Made by a program: the position numbers and the translations under genes. Shown here one piece after another: positions 1-9,266 of a stretch of 64,000 bases of DNA. The stretch spans positions 62,001-126,000 of the forward strand of contig NZ_BCZS01000009.1 in the NCBI RefSeq assembly GCF_001598855.1. Reading direction: 5' to 3'. Every line of letters starts with the position of its first letter. Within the stretch, counting starts at the first letter, position 1. The notes under the pieces were generated by a model. That model was not told where the DNA came from and did not search any database. It worked only from the letters and a program-made list of their open reading frames with translations. The DNA comes from Pluralibacter gergoviae ATCC 33028 = NBRC 105706. GTDB taxonomy: Bacteria; Pseudomonadota; Gammaproteobacteria; Enterobacterales; Enterobacteriaceae.

Positions 1-271
1 GGGCGAAGGCCGGCGGCGCATCGCCGGTGGCGGCCAGATCGATGCTTCCCACGTTCAGGACTTCAAGCATCTGCGGCCCGGCGGGAAACTCCACCCAGCG
101 CACGGCGATGCCCTGTTTTTTAAAGGTCTCATCGAGGGTGCCCCGGTATTTGAGCAGGGCGAAGATATTGGCTTTCTGGTAGCCGATATTGACGGTTTCC
201 GGCGCTTTCGCCGCGGCGGAAGCGGAGAGGGCGAGTAGCAGTAGGATCGTAAGGCGCGGCAGTCTGGGCAT
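1..271 (-). CDS. Partial periplasmic sulfonate-type ABC transporter binding protein (SsuA/TauA family), C-terminus outside window
   Basis: Only the first 90 codons are inside the window. The protein begins with a short basic stretch and a hydrophobic core (LLLLALSASAAA), a typical Sec signal peptide, probably cut after the alanines. The mature part starts with KAPETVNIGYQKANIFALLK, and the block GPQMLEVLNVGSIDLAATGD follows, the pattern of aliphatic-sulfonate binding proteins of the SsuA family. Such proteins capture sulfonates in the periplasm for an ABC importer and are usually made under sulfur limitation. A strong AAGGAG Shine-Dalgarno sequence lies just before the ATG. The substrate cannot be told from this fragment; taurine, alkanesulfonates or a nitrate-like ligand are all possible. 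Confidence 0.75.
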   Translation of the reverse strand, partial: MPRLPRLTILLLLALSASAAAKAPETVNIGYQKANIFALLKYRGTLDETFKKQGIAVRWVEFPAGPQMLEVLNVGSIDLAATGDAPPAFA

Positions 272-344
272 GGTAACTCTCCTTGGGATAATGTGCCGTA
301 AGGTAGCAAATGAAGGAGAGGGCCGATAAATAACAAAAGCGGGT

Positions 345-371
345 TTCTATTGCCGCTGTCCGGCAATAGAA
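345..371. terminator. 11-bp perfect hairpin between sdaB and the binding-protein gene
   Basis: Arms at 345-355 (TTCTATTGCCG) and 361-371 are perfect complements around a 5-nt loop. It lies downstream of sdaB, which is read leftward, and upstream of the leftward binding-protein gene. No clear U-tract follows on either strand, so it may be an sdaB terminator, a messenger-stabilising hairpin or an operator for the next gene. Confidence 0.45.
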
Positions 372-410
372 GGGTGGCCCGACGCGCAGGGCGACGCCGG
401 GCCTGAGGCG

Positions 411-1778
411 TTAGTCGCAGGCAACGATTTTCATCGCCAGGCCGCCGCGGGAGGTTTCGCGATACTTGGCGTTCATGTCCTTGCCGGTTTCGTACATTGT
501 TTCAATCACTTTATCGAGGCAGACGCGCGGTTCGCTGGTGCGGCGGAGCGCCATCCGCGCGGCGTTGACCGCCTTCACTGAGGCAATAGCGTTGCGCTCG
601 ATACACGGCACCTGCACCTGTCCGGCCACCGGATCGCAGGTCAGGCCAAGGTTGTGCTCCATGCCGATTTCGGCGGCGATGCACACCTGCGCCGGGCTAC
701 CGCCGAGCAGCTCCGCCAGGCCGGCCGCCGCCATCGAGCAGGCCACGCCCACTTCGCCCTGGCAACCCACTTCCGCGCCGGAGATAGAGGCGTTCATTTT
801 GTACAGCGAGCCCACGGCGCTGGCCACCAGCAGATAGCGGGCCAGGGAGTTAGCGTTCACTTCGCGGATGAACTTGTCGTAGTAGGCCAGCACCGCCGGC
901 ACGATGCCGCAGGCGCCGTTGGTCGGGGCGGTGACCACACGGCCGCCGGCGGCGTTCTCTTCGTTGACCGCCAGCGCGAACATGTTGATCCAGTCCACCA
1001 CCGCCATCGGATCGCTGGAGATTTTGTCCTGGCTGACCAGCATCCGGCGCAGCGCGGCGGCGCGGCGCGGCACCCGCAGCTTGCCGGGCAGGACGCCTTC
1101 GGTGGTGATACCGCGCTCAATGCCGCTGCGCATGACGTCCCACACCGCGGCGAAGTGCCGCTCAAGTTCTTCCTTACTGTGCAGGGCAAGCTCGTTCTGC
1201 ATCATCAGCCCGGAAAGGGAGAGGCCCGTCTGCTGGCAGTGGCGCTGCAGGTCGGCGGCGGTTTTGTAGGGATAGGGTACGGCGACCGGGGCGCTTTCGC
1301 TCTGGCCGAAGTGGGCTTCGTCGACGATAAAACCGCCGCCGATGGAGTAATAGGTCTGGCTATAGACGGCCTTGTCGCCGCTGAGCGCAGTAATGCGCAT
1401 GCCGTTCTCGTGCAGGGAGAGGTTGTCGGCATGGAAGTTCATGCACTGGTCTACCGGGAATTCCACTTCGTGCTCGCCGTTGGCCAGCAGCAGGCGACCG
1501 TGGGTATTGACGTCCTGGATAAAGCCCGGAATGGCGTCGATATCAACGGTATCCGGCAGATTTCCCGCCAGACCCATGATAATCGCGATGTCGGTGTGGT
1601 GGCCCTTGCCGGTCAGGGAGAGGGAGCCGTAGACATCGACCACCACGCGGGTGACGTCGTGAAGCATTTCGCGCGCAATCAGGTCGTCCGTGAATTGCTT
1701 ACCCGCTTTCATTGGTCCGACGGTGTGGGAGCTGGAGGGGCCAATGCCGATTTTGAAAATATCGAATACGCTAATCAT
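411..1778 (-). CDS. sdaB: L-serine deaminase 2 (L-serine ammonia-lyase)
   Basis: Iron-sulfur enzyme that converts L-serine to pyruvate and ammonia in the cytoplasm. The start chosen gives [22 protein letters not shown] and 455 residues, the length of E. coli SdaB; an upstream in-frame ATG at 1790 would add four residues (MDAS) but is not supported by a better ribosome site. The N-terminal half is the regulatory domain; the C-terminal catalytic half contains the cysteine-bearing motifs [24 protein letters not shown] and [15 protein letters not shown] that hold the 4Fe-4S cluster. It follows sdaC by about 50 bp, with a GC-rich hairpin between them, consistent with an sdaCB operon for serine uptake and degradation. 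Confidence 0.95.
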   Translation of the reverse strand: MISVFDIFKIGIGPSSSHTVGPMKAGKQFTDDLIAREMLHDVTRVVVDVYGSLSLTGKGHHTDIAIIMGLAGNLPDTVDIDAIPGFIQDVNTHGRLLLANGEHEVEFPVDQCMNFHADNLSLHENGMRITALSGDKAVYSQTYYSIGGGFIVDEAHFGQSESAPVAVPYPYKTAADLQRHCQQTGLSLSGLMMQNELALHSKEELERHFAAVWDVMRSGIERGITTEGVLPGKLRVPRRAAALRRMLVSQDKISSDPMAVVDWINMFALAVNEENAAGGRVVTAPTNGACGIVPAVLAYYDKFIREVNANSLARYLLVASAVGSLYKMNASISGAEVGCQGEVGVACSMAAAGLAELLGGSPAQVCIAAEIGMEHNLGLTCDPVAGQVQVPCIERNAIASVKAVNAARMALRRTSEPRVCLDKVIETMYETGKDMNAKYRETSRGGLAMKIVACD

Positions 1779-1828
1779 GCTTGCGTCCATTCTGTAGAGA
1801 TGCGCCGCCGGTCGGCGGCGCGGGGATA

Positions 1829-3127
1829 TTAGGCGAACAGAGAGTACAGGGAGTAGAAGATGGCGGAGATGGCAACCAGACCCATCACCACAACGAAGGC
1901 GTTGCTGATGTGGCCGCTGTATTTGCGCATCGCCGGCACTTTGTTAATCGCATACATCGGCATCAGGAACAGGATAACCGCGATAACCGGGCCGCCCAGG
2001 GTTTCGATCATGCCGAGGATGCTCGGGTTCAGGGTAGCGATCAGCCAGCAGGTGACCAGCATAAACAGCGCAGTGAATTTGTTCAGCTTGCTGATTTCGA
2101 TGGATTTACCTTTGCCGCGCAGGGATTTAACCACCATGCCGTTGAAACCTTCGCGAGCGCCCAGGTAGTGGCCGAGGAACGATTTGGTGATTGCCACGAT
2201 AGCGATGATCGGTGCCATCCACTCGATAACCGGCGCGTTGAAGTGGTTCGCCAGGTAAGACAGGATGGAGATGTTCTGCGCTTTCGCTTCTGCCAGGTCT
2301 GCCGGAGAGAGGCTGAAGACGCAGCTGAAGACGAAGAACATTACGGTCAGCACCATCATCACGTGGGCACAGGCCAGAATTTTGGAGCATTTCTTCTCGG
2401 CGCCCTGGCCGTACTCTTCACGCTTCGCCACGGCGAAGGAGGAGATGATCGGCGAGTGGTTGAAGGAGAAGACCATTACCGGGATCGCCAGCCACAGGGT
2501 CATCCACAGACCGTTGCCGGTAGAGGCTGCGCTGCTCAGAGAGAGAGTATCCAGCGCGGCACCGCTCCACTGCGGGATCAGGTAGCAGGCCAGCACCATC
2601 AGGGCTGCAACGAACGGGAATACCAGTACGCTCATTGCCTTCACGATCATCTGCTCGCCGAAGCGCACGATAGTCATCATGCCGACGATCAGAATCAGCG
2701 ACAGCACGGCGCGCGGCGGCGGCGTGATGGCCAGCTGGTGGGTCATGAAGCTCTCAACGGTATTGGTGATACCGACGCTGTAAACCAGCAGGATCGGGTA
2801 AATAGCGAAGAAGTAGAGCAGGGTGATGATTTTACCCGCGCCAACGCCGAAGTGTTCTTCAACGACTTCAGTGATGTCTTCACCCGGATTTTTACCGGAC
2901 AGCACGAAGCGGGTCAGGCCGCGGTGCGCGAAGAAGGTCATCGGGAAGGCAAGGATTGCCATGATGATCAGCGGGATCATGCCGCCCACGCCGGCGTTGA
3001 TTGGCAGGAACAGGACGCCTGCGCCGATAGCGGTGCCGTAAAGGCCCAGCATCCACATCGTATCCGTCTTGCGCCATCCGCTGCGGCTGTCTGCCGTAGC
3101 CAGAGTACTGGTTTGGGTGGTTTCCAT
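1829..3127 (-). CDS. sdaC: Serine/proton symporter
   Basis: Inner-membrane serine transporter of the hydroxy/aromatic amino acid permease (HAAAP) family, 432 residues with about eleven hydrophobic segments. After a polar N-terminus (about 25 residues) the first membrane span reads GLYGTAIGAGVLFLPINAG, the family's hallmark opening. It is close to E. coli SdaC in length (429). It is the first gene of the leftward sdaC-sdaB operon, supplying substrate to the deaminase. A GAGAGAAAGAG-type purine-rich ribosome site precedes the ATG. In E. coli the operon responds to CRP and Lrp; whether that holds here cannot be read from the sequence with certainty. Confidence 0.94.
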   Translation of the reverse strand: METTQTSTLATADSRSGWRKTDTMWMLGLYGTAIGAGVLFLPINAGVGGMIPLIIMAILAFPMTFFAHRGLTRFVLSGKNPGEDITEVVEEHFGVGAGKIITLLYFFAIYPILLVYSVGITNTVESFMTHQLAITPPPRAVLSLILIVGMMTIVRFGEQMIVKAMSVLVFPFVAALMVLACYLIPQWSGAALDTLSLSSAASTGNGLWMTLWLAIPVMVFSFNHSPIISSFAVAKREEYGQGAEKKCSKILACAHVMMVLTVMFFVFSCVFSLSPADLAEAKAQNISILSYLANHFNAPVIEWMAPIIAIVAITKSFLGHYLGAREGFNGMVVKSLRGKGKSIEISKLNKFTALFMLVTCWLIATLNPSILGMIETLGGPVIAVILFLMPMYAINKVPAMRKYSGHISNAFVVVMGLVAISAIFYSLYSLFA

Positions 3128-3563
3128 CTCTTTCTCTCCTGAGGAAGCAATTAGCCAGTTTTTTAGTCAAAAACGCGGTCTAAATCACTGGCAGTAATAT
3201 AAATTCATGCAAAACGGGATTTTCATACAATTATTCCCCGGTTCTCATTGGCCCGGAAAGATACATTTATGTCATCAATGCATCAGTGATCGCGATCTCA
3301 AATGCAATAAAACACCAGTTAAATGCTAATTCATGGCTCATTGGTCTATTTTTTTTATTTTATGCTGAATTAATGCGCAGATAATGGCTTGTTGTCAGGA
3401 TGTTTTTTAAAGGTTAATGGATGCGCGGGCAGATAAATGGCTAATTAAAGGGGTAAAAATGGCATCTCTTCATGAAATAAAGCGTTAATCGTGGTTGTTT
3501 ATTGTGCATGAACAAGCATGGCGGGCAGAAGAAGAGAAGGGCGGCTTATGCGCCGCCCTTGAG
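3128..3563. other. Intergenic region between divergently placed sdaC 5' end and ppnN 3' end
   Basis: About 436 bp without a credible gene. It is AT-rich compared with its neighbours and must carry the sdaC promoter. An imperfect symmetric site at about 3285-3300 (AGTGATCGCGATCTCA) resembles half-conserved CRP sites, but I would not assign it firmly. The right end holds the ppnN hairpin listed separately. Confidence 0.5.
3537..3560 (-). terminator. ppnN terminator hairpin
   Basis: Arms AAGGGCGGC (3537-3545) and its complement (3552-3560) with a 6-nt loop lie directly after the ppnN stop on the minus strand. The pyrimidine-rich stretch that follows is compatible with intrinsic termination. Confidence 0.6.
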
Positions 3564-4928
3564 TCAGGAACAGATTTCGTAGCAGGGCGTATAGGCTGAG
3601 CCCGGCAGCTTCATGCGGTGCTGGGCAACGAAGCTTTGCAGCAGGTTGTCCATCCGGCGCATCATTTCCGGGTCGCCGTGGATTTTATACGGGCCGTGGG
3701 CTTCAATGGCGCGAATGCCCACCTCTTTCACGTTACCGGCAACGATGCCCGAGAAGGCGCGGCGCAGATCGGCGGCCAGCACCTCGACCGGCTGATCCGG
3801 ATAGAGCTTGAGGTTGGCCATGTTTTCATGCGTCGGCTCAAACGGCCGCTGCAGGTCCGGCGCAATGCGCATTGACCAGTTGAAGCTGTAGGCATCGCCG
3901 GTTTCGCGGCGGCACTCTTTCACCAGCGGCATCGCTTTTTTCATATGGCGGGCTACTTCGGCCTCATCGCCAATGATGATGCGGTAGTGGCGGCGGGCCT
4001 CTTCCCCGAGCGTATGGACGATAAAATCATCCAGCACCCGGAAGTAGTCGGCGCTCTCTTTCGGTCCGGTCAGCACCAGCGGCAGAATTTGGTTTTTGTT
4101 GGCCGGGTTCATCAGGATCCCCAGCAGATAGAGCAGCTCCTCCGCCGTACCGACGCCGCCGGGGAAGATGATAATGCCGTGGGCGATGCGTACGAAGCCC
4201 TCCAGGCGCTTCTCGATATCCGGCATGATGATCAGTTCGTTCACCAGCGGGTTCGGCGGCTCGGCGGCGATGATCGAGGGTTCCGTCATGCCGATAAAGC
4301 GCCCGTCTTTGTAGCGCTGCTGGGCGTGGCCGACGGCGGCGCCCTTCATCGGCGCCTCCATCGCGCCCGGGCCGCAGCCGGTGCAGATATTCAGCTCGCG
4401 CAGGCCGAGCTGGTTACCGACCCGGCGGGCATACAGGTATTCGTTCTCGTTAATCGAGTGGCCGCCCCAGCACACTACCATGCTCGGCTCTTCGCCGACG
4501 TGCAGCGCGCGGGCGTTGCGCAGGATAGAGAACACCAGGTTGGTGATATGCACCGAGCTTTCCTGGTCGAGTTCCGGCAGACGCGAGGGGTTATGCAGCT
4601 GGCCGTAAACGAACAGGATATCGCGCAGCACGGCAAACAGGTTGGCCTGCAGGGAGCGGATAATGCGGCCGTCAACGAACGCCTCTTCCGGCGGGTTGAT
4701 AAGCTCAAGCTTCACGCCGCGCTCGCGGCGCAGCACGTTGATATCAAAATTCTGAAAGCGGGAAAGCAGCTCTTTGCTGCTGTCGGTCTGGCTGCCTGAG
4801 TTCAGTACGGCTAAGGAACAGTTGCGAAACAGTTGATAGAGGTCGCTGCTGGCATTGCTTTTCAGCATGTCTACTTCCAGCTGCGACAGCAGATCCATTG
4901 AGCCAAGTGGGCTAACGTGTGTAATCAA
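3564..4928 (-). CDS. ppnN: Pyrimidine/purine nucleotide 5'-monophosphate nucleosidase
   Basis: Cleaves nucleoside monophosphates to a free base and ribose-5-phosphate; in E. coli the enzyme (formerly YgdH) binds (p)ppGpp and is stimulated by it. The protein has the LOG/Rossmann fold with the motifs [17 protein letters not shown] and [12 protein letters not shown] (the PGGxGTxxE signature) in its centre, flanked by N- and C-terminal PpnN domains. I chose the TTG start at 4928 ([12 protein letters not shown]): AGGAG ends five bases before it, whereas the GTG two codons upstream overlaps that ribosome site. The resulting 454 residues equal the E. coli length. It stands alone with its own terminator. 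Confidence 0.93.
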   Translation of the reverse strand: MITHVSPLGSMDLLSQLEVDMLKSNASSDLYQLFRNCSLAVLNSGSQTDSSKELLSRFQNFDINVLRRERGVKLELINPPEEAFVDGRIIRSLQANLFAVLRDILFVYGQLHNPSRLPELDQESSVHITNLVFSILRNARALHVGEEPSMVVCWGGHSINENEYLYARRVGNQLGLRELNICTGCGPGAMEAPMKGAAVGHAQQRYKDGRFIGMTEPSIIAAEPPNPLVNELIIMPDIEKRLEGFVRIAHGIIIFPGGVGTAEELLYLLGILMNPANKNQILPLVLTGPKESADYFRVLDDFIVHTLGEEARRHYRIIIGDEAEVARHMKKAMPLVKECRRETGDAYSFNWSMRIAPDLQRPFEPTHENMANLKLYPDQPVEVLAADLRRAFSGIVAGNVKEVGIRAIEAHGPYKIHGDPEMMRRMDNLLQSFVAQHRMKLPGSAYTPCYEICS

Positions 4929-5004
4929 GTGCACTCCTTATGGGACGAATTGTTGACTTCCCTGCTGATTACAATAGCCTCGCCCTGCGGATTTCGACAA
5001 GGGA

Positions 5005-5026
5005 AAGCGCGGCCTTCACCGCGCTT
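5005..5026 (-). terminator. Hairpin upstream of ppnN, downstream of queF
   Basis: AAGCGCGG (5005-5012) pairs with CCGCGCTT (5019-5026). It sits about 18 bp after the queF stop on the minus strand and can end queF transcription before ppnN. Confidence 0.6.
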
Positions 5027-5043
5027 AAATTGCAATGAACTGT

Positions 5044-5889
5044 TTACTGGCGAACCAGGCGGCCGGTTGCCGGGGTGAACTCTGCGTTGCTGCGCCACGG
5101 ATTAATATCCAGACCGCCGCGGCGGGTGTAGCGGGCGTAAACGCTTAGCGTGTCCGGTCGGCAGAAGCGCTGGATATCGCAGAAGATGCGCTCGACGCAC
5201 TGCTCGTGAAATTCATTGTGGTGGCGGAAAGAGACCAGATAGCGCAGCAGCTTTTCGCGATCGATGCGCGGGCCGCGGTACTGGATCTGCACTGAGCCCC
5301 AGTCCGGCTGGTGGGTGATCAGGCAGTTGGACTTCAGCAGGTGGCTGACCAGCGTCTCTTCCACGACGTCGCCGCCCGCCGCGCCCGCCAGGTGATCGGC
5401 GCTGAACGCGTAGCTGTCAATCGCGATATCCTGATCGTCGATACAGGTGCCGCGAAAGCGGGCCACCGGCTGGCCTTCGATTTCATCCAGACGGTAGAGC
5501 GCCACGCTGACGTCGCCCTGCGCGCAGGCGCGCAGATCGCGCTCCAGCGTGCTGCGCACGTCGTCCCAGGAGGCAAAGCGCGTCTGATTGAAGCTGTTGA
5601 GGTAGAGCTTAAAGCTTTTCGACTCCACCAGATTGACGCTGGTGTCGCTCAACTCAACGTGGCCGACGGCGACCTGCGGCAGCCCTTTGGCATTGAGCCA
5701 CGACAGTTCGTACAGGGTCCAGATATCGCCGCCGTGAAACGGCAGGTGGTCGGCGCAAATGCCCAGCGGATCGCGGTTCAGGCTGCGGGGCACCGGCTGC
5801 AGCAGCGAGGCGTCATAAATATCGCGGTACTCGGTTGATTTACCGAGCGTCAGGCCGGACAGCGCCCGATCGTTTTCATAGGAGGACAT
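5044..5889 (-). CDS. queF: NADPH-dependent 7-cyano-7-deazaguanine reductase
   Basis: Cytoplasmic tunnel-fold enzyme that reduces the nitrile preQ0 to preQ1, the last free-base step of queuosine synthesis. At 281 residues it is the long, two-domain (YqcD-type) form; E. coli has 282. The substrate-binding [17 protein letters not shown] segment and the motif [18 protein letters not shown], which contains the conserved His/Glu residues, are present. The catalytic cysteine is in the C-terminal half near [13 protein letters not shown]. It is read away from syd; queE and queD of the same pathway lie about 15 kb away in this window. Confidence 0.94.
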   Translation of the reverse strand: MSSYENDRALSGLTLGKSTEYRDIYDASLLQPVPRSLNRDPLGICADHLPFHGGDIWTLYELSWLNAKGLPQVAVGHVELSDTSVNLVESKSFKLYLNSFNQTRFASWDDVRSTLERDLRACAQGDVSVALYRLDEIEGQPVARFRGTCIDDQDIAIDSYAFSADHLAGAAGGDVVEETLVSHLLKSNCLITHQPDWGSVQIQYRGPRIDREKLLRYLVSFRHHNEFHEQCVERIFCDIQRFCRPDTLSVYARYTRRGGLDINPWRSNAEFTPATGRLVRQ

Positions 5890-5958
5890 GTTTCACTCTT
5901 GCAAAGCAGGTAGACTATGGCGCTAAGTTTATCCTGACAGCACCAGAGAGAGAAAGCC

Positions 5959-6504
5959 GTGGATTCAGAGACGTCAGATGCCCTGAGGGCCTTTACCCAG
6001 CGTTATTGCGCCGCCTGGCAGCAGCAATACGGCACCGATCCGCGCAGCGAAGCGCTGTACGGCGTGCCCTCGCCGTGCATCACCCGGACTGCCGGCGAAG
6101 CCGTATTCTGGCAACCGCAGCCGTTTCCGTTGGCCGCAAATCTCAGCGGCGTTGAAAAAGCCATTGAGATTGTGGTACAACAGCCGCTGCAGACCTATTA
6201 TACCACTCAGCTTGCCGGCGATATGCAGGCTGACTTCGGCGGGCGTCAGCTGATGCTGCTGCAGGCCTGGAGCGCGGACGACTTTCTGCGCGTGCAGGAG
6301 AATCTCATCGGCCATCTGGTCATGCAGCGCCGCCTGAAGCTGTCGCCGACGCTGTTTATTGCTACCCTTGAGAGTGAGCTGGACGTCATTTCGGTGTGTA
6401 ATCTCTCAGGCGAGGTATTACTCGAAACGGTCGGTACCCGCAGGCGCAGCGTGCTTTCCGCATCGCTTGCCAGCTTCCTTTCCCATCTTGAGCCCGCGCT
6501 GTAA
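5959..6504 (+). CDS. syd: SecY-interacting protein Syd
   Basis: Peripheral inner-membrane protein that interacts with SecY and is thought to check proper SecYEG assembly. The 181-residue product keeps the Syd landmarks [35 protein letters not shown] and SVCNLSGEV. The start is GTG at 5959, preceded by a GAGAGAGA purine stretch, and matches the family N-terminus. It is divergent from queF with about 70 bp between them. The UvrY box and CsrB gene lie just downstream. Confidence 0.93.
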   Translation: MDSETSDALRAFTQRYCAAWQQQYGTDPRSEALYGVPSPCITRTAGEAVFWQPQPFPLAANLSGVEKAIEIVVQQPLQTYYTTQLAGDMQADFGGRQLMLLQAWSADDFLRVQENLIGHLVMQRRLKLSPTLFIATLESELDVISVCNLSGEVLLETVGTRRRSVLSASLASFLSHLEPAL

Positions 6505-6523
6505 GCTATTCACCAGCGTTTTT

Positions 6524-6541
6524 TGTGAGAGATCTCTTACA
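6524..6541. promoter_or_regulatory. UvrY (GacA-type) binding box upstream of csrB
   Basis: TGTGAGAGATCTCTTACA is an 18-bp near-perfect inverted repeat matching the TGTAAG-N6-CTTACA box bound by GacA/UvrY response regulators. It lies about 190 bp before the CsrB start, as in other enterobacteria. A second half-like copy (TGTGAGAGATC) starts near 6547. BarA, the cognate kinase, is encoded in this window at 9832-12579; UvrY itself is not. Confidence 0.75.
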
Positions 6542-6680
6542 TGGCTTGTGAGAGATCGCCTGGTTAAACGCGCGATATAACCCTCATTCTGTCTTTTAAT
6601 TTATCTATAAAACAGTTATTTAACTATTAAAACCACGGCTTTCATATGAAAATCCTCATGTTACTCATAAGTAAAGAGGC

Positions 6681-6709
6681 TTGTAAGATGAGGCGTAATA
6701 AGGGATTCT
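6681..6709 (+). promoter_or_regulatory. csrB promoter
   Basis: A TTGTAA -35-like hexamer (6681-6686) and a GATTCT -10-like hexamer (6704-6709) are 17 bp apart and place transcription start at about 6716. The position agrees with the first base of the recognised CsrB sequence. Confidence 0.55.
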
Positions 6710-6715
6710 ATGCAC

Positions 6716-7081
6716 GTCGACAAGACGTCAGACATTGAGACGAACATCAGGATGATGACGTTTCAGAGGAACGCCAGGATGGTGCTGCAAGGAAAGGCTT
6801 CAGGATGAAGCAAAGAGGATGGCGCAGGACGCGTTAAGGGACACCTCCAGGATGGAGAATGAGAGCCAGTCGGGACGATTGGCGGATCGGGAAGATCGGG
6901 ACCTGCTTATGGACAGGCATATCGTATCGGGGTGGTACGTGCAGGATGCAACGGTTTATGGATGAACTGGTCAGGAGACCGCAGGAAAAGTTGTCATGGA
7001 TGAGCAGGGAGCACCAAATTATGTAGCCGGATTGCTGCGAAACGAACCGGGAGCACTGTGAAAACAGTGCTCCCTTTTTTT
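6716..7081 (+). ncRNA. csrB: CsrB small regulatory RNA
   Basis: Regulatory RNA of about 366 nt that sequesters the translational regulator CsrA and so relieves its repression of carbon storage, biofilm and virulence messages. The sequence carries about two dozen GGA motifs, many within repeated CAGGATG or AAGGA hairpin loops, the CsrA-binding signature. It ends in a perfect intrinsic terminator: GGGAGCACTG hairpin followed by seven T (7049-7081). Both the 5' start (GTCGACAAG) and the position after syd match the E. coli gene. In E. coli yqcC follows directly; here a toxin-antitoxin remnant is inserted in between. Confidence 0.95.
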
Positions 7082-7178
7082 ATGTCCGGTTTATGGTGTT
7101 TCGTTTATTTCGAATGTTGTTTATTTCGTTTATTTCGTTTATCCTGTAATTCAGTGTTTAATGCAGGCGGAATAACCC

Positions 7179-7643
7179 ATGAAAAACGCAATTCTTGATA
7201 GCGTATGCTTACCGGCTCCAAAAGAGATCGAGGCTGCCGTTCGCGGACAGCGTGAGCTTGCAACCTGGTTATCAACCCGGCTCGAAACGCAAAAAATAGC
7301 TATTCAGGATGCGGATAGTATTTCGCATCAGATTGAGTTGCCTACTTCTGCATTGATATTGTTAATGACTATCCTGGGGGAGCTGGCTGCGGGAAACGCG
7401 GTGCAGGTCGTGCCTGTACACGCTGAGCTGACGACTCAGGAAGCCGCCAATATTCTGAATGTTTCGCGTCCGCATATGGTGAAACTTCTCGAAAATGGCG
7501 AACTGCCCTTTCATAAGACAGGACGCCACCGCCGCGTGCTTTTTGCCGATCTAATGAACTACAAGCAGCAGCGCGATCGCCAGCGTCAGCAAGCGCTGAC
7601 CGATCTCAGCCAGGACGCTGGACTTTATTTCAGATCTTTTTGA
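7179..7643 (+). CDS. Antitoxin-like protein with excisionase-type helix-turn-helix, partner of PIN toxins
   Basis: A 154-residue protein with an N-terminal helical segment (about 1-80) and a C-terminal MerR/excisionase-type DNA-binding domain reading LTTQEAANILNVSRPHMVKLL, then a basic wing (FHKTGRHRRVLF), and a tail QQALTDLSQDAGLYF. This build is typical of chromosomal antitoxins encoded directly upstream of PIN-domain (VapC-like) ribonucleases. The tail ends oddly in RSF, apparently where it runs into toxin-derived sequence, so its normal C-terminus may be lost. It is a single insertion between csrB and yqcC, preceded by repeated TTTCGTTTATTTCG-like AT-rich tracts. Without an intact toxin it may be an orphan that still binds DNA. 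Confidence 0.7.
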   Translation: MKNAILDSVCLPAPKEIEAAVRGQRELATWLSTRLETQKIAIQDADSISHQIELPTSALILLMTILGELAAGNAVQVVPVHAELTTQEAANILNVSRPHMVKLLENGELPFHKTGRHRRVLFADLMNYKQQRDRQRQQALTDLSQDAGLYFRSF

Positions 7644-7797
7644 CTTAAACCATGCGCTGGCACTGCAGGCTGCCGCTGAACAGCGGGCCAGTATGAGAAG
7701 ACCGGCGAAGAGCGTCGAGGAGTACCTTGAATCGCTGCTTCGCCAGGGGCTGCCAATGACAGCCAAAGCGCTGGATAGGTATCGGGCAATGCTATAA
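7621..7797 (+). pseudogene. C-terminal remnant of PIN-domain toxin
   Basis: In the frame ending at the TAA of 7795-7797 the sequence reads DFISDLFDLNHALALQAAAE, then RASMRRPAKSVEEYLESLL, then RQGLPMTAKALDRYRAML. The pattern of NPP-type spacing followed by EEYLESLLRQGL is the usual C-terminal tail of PIN toxins in antitoxin-toxin pairs of this kind. The catalytic N-terminal two thirds are missing, and the fragment overlaps the antitoxin end in another frame, so an internal deletion joined the two genes. Confidence 0.6.
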
Positions 7798-8138
7798 CTC
7801 AGCAGGGGTTATGAGTAACATCGAGCGATTCCTACACAACCCCTATCACTTCCAGCCTGCCGTCAGCGATTATTCAGCATCCAGTATTTATAGGCGACTC
7901 TGATACTTTCGTGCGCGTTATTGCCAATCCGAGGCGTGCCGTGGCCGCGCATTGCGGCGCGGCGGGCGTACATTCGCGAGGTGCTGAACATTGACCTGCC
8001 GGAGGAGGTTATCCCGCTCTCCAACGCCGTCGCTTACCTGCGGCCATTTCTGCTGGCCAGGGAGAAGTCTTTGGTCTGCGGACGCTGAGTAGGGTATTCT
8101 CCTGCGCAAATTGATAGAGCGAGATTTGCGAGGTTTCC
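7797..8138 (+). other. Intergenic stretch with an unidentified coding remnant (7921-8088)
   Basis: No intact gene. From 7921 to the TGA at 8086-8088 the plus strand has an open frame with protein-like composition, including REVLNIDLPEEVIPL followed by SNAVAYLRPFLLAREKS. It lacks a start codon with a ribosome site and is closed upstream by a stop at 7891. I do not recognise the family. It looks like the 3' end of a gene brought in with, or broken by, the insertion between csrB and yqcC. Confidence 0.4.
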
Positions 8139-8468
8139 ATGACCCAACACCATCCCGTCCGCCAGCGCCTGCACGCGCTTGAGGCGCTGATGCGCGAACA
8201 CCAGTACTGGGAGGCTGAAGCCCCCGACAGCGCCGCGTTCGCCAGCACCCAGCCGTTCTGCATGGACACGCTGGAGCCGCTTGCGTGGCTGCAGTGGGTA
8301 CTTATTCCACGCCTGCACCAGCTGCTCGATGCCCGGCAGGCGCTGCCGCAAAGCTTCGCCGTCGCGCCCTACTACGAGATGGCCCTGGACGCGGGCCATC
8401 CGCTGCGGGCCATCATTCTGCCGGAGCTGGAGCAGCTCGACGCGCTGTTCGCGGGCGAGAGCGCCTGA
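8139..8468 (+). CDS. yqcC: YqcC family protein of unknown function
   Basis: A 109-residue cytoplasmic protein of the YqcC/DUF446 family, mostly helical, with the conserved QHYWEAEAPD-like block (here REHQYWEAEAPDSAAFASTQ) and DTLEPLAWLQWVLIPRLHQL. Its function is not known; it is always next to truC in enterobacteria. Its TGA overlaps the ATG of truC by one base, so the two are translationally coupled. Confidence 0.9.
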   Translation: MTQHHPVRQRLHALEALMREHQYWEAEAPDSAAFASTQPFCMDTLEPLAWLQWVLIPRLHQLLDARQALPQSFAVAPYYEMALDAGHPLRAIILPELEQLDALFAGESA

Positions 8469-9247
8469 TGCTGGAGATCCTCTACCGGGACGAATGGCTG
8501 GTCGCCGTCAACAAACCCTCCGGCTGGCTGGTGCACCGCAGCTGGCTGGACCGCGATGAAAAAGTGGTGGTGATGCAGACCGTGCGCGACCAGATTGGCC
8601 AGCACGTCTTTACCGCCCACCGCCTCGACCGGCCCACCTCCGGCGTGCTGCTGATGGGGCTTTCCAGCGAGGCGGGCCGCCTGCTGTCGCAGCAGTTTGA
8701 GCAGCATCAGATCCAGAAGCGCTACCACGCCGTCGTGCGCGGCTGGCTGACGGAGGAGGCCACGCTCGACTATCCTCTGGTCGAGGAGCTGGATAAAATC
8801 GCCGACAAGTTCGCCCGCGAGGACAAAGACCCGCAGCCGGCGGTCACCCACTATCGCGGACTGGCCACCGTCGAGATGCCGGTGGCCACCGGACGCTATC
8901 CGACGACGCGCTACGGGCTGGTTGAGCTGGAGCCAAAAACCGGCCGCAAGCACCAACTGCGCCGCCACCTGAGCCACCTGCGCCACCCGATCATCGGCGA
9001 CAGCAAGCACGGCGACCTGCGCCAGAACCGCAGCGCGGCGGCGCACTTCGGCTGCGGCCGCCTGATGCTGCACGCCAGCGAGCTGTCGCTGACCCATCCC
9101 TTCACCGGCGAGCCGCTGACGATCCGCGCCGGTTTTGACGACATCTGGATGCAGGCGCTGTCACACTTCGGCTGGCGCGGCCTGCTCCCTCAGATGGAAA
9201 GGGTTGAGTTTACGCCTGACAGCGTTCAGGATGGCGACATTCACTAA
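8468..9247 (+). CDS. truC: tRNA pseudouridine(65) synthase
   Basis: Isomerises uridine 65 in the acceptor/T-arm region of tRNA(Ile1) and tRNA(Asp). The RluA-family fold begins [20 protein letters not shown]; the catalytic aspartate lies in the [15 protein letters not shown] motif (about residues 52-66), followed by [10 protein letters not shown] and [22 protein letters not shown]. The start overlapping the yqcC stop gives 259 residues, in line with E. coli TruC (260). Confidence 0.93.
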   Translation: MLEILYRDEWLVAVNKPSGWLVHRSWLDRDEKVVVMQTVRDQIGQHVFTAHRLDRPTSGVLLMGLSSEAGRLLSQQFEQHQIQKRYHAVVRGWLTEEATLDYPLVEELDKIADKFAREDKDPQPAVTHYRGLATVEMPVATGRYPTTRYGLVELEPKTGRKHQLRRHLSHLRHPIIGDSKHGDLRQNRSAAAHFGCGRLMLHASELSLTHPFTGEPLTIRAGFDDIWMQALSHFGWRGLLPQMERVEFTPDSVQDGDIH

Positions 9248-9266
9248 TATCTCAGGGAGATACGCA

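Noticed and set aside
654-1832. Long plus-strand open frame across sdaB
   Set aside because: It is the antisense shadow of sdaB; low-complexity His/Arg/Gly-rich product with no domain, while the minus-strand frame matches L-serine deaminase end to end.
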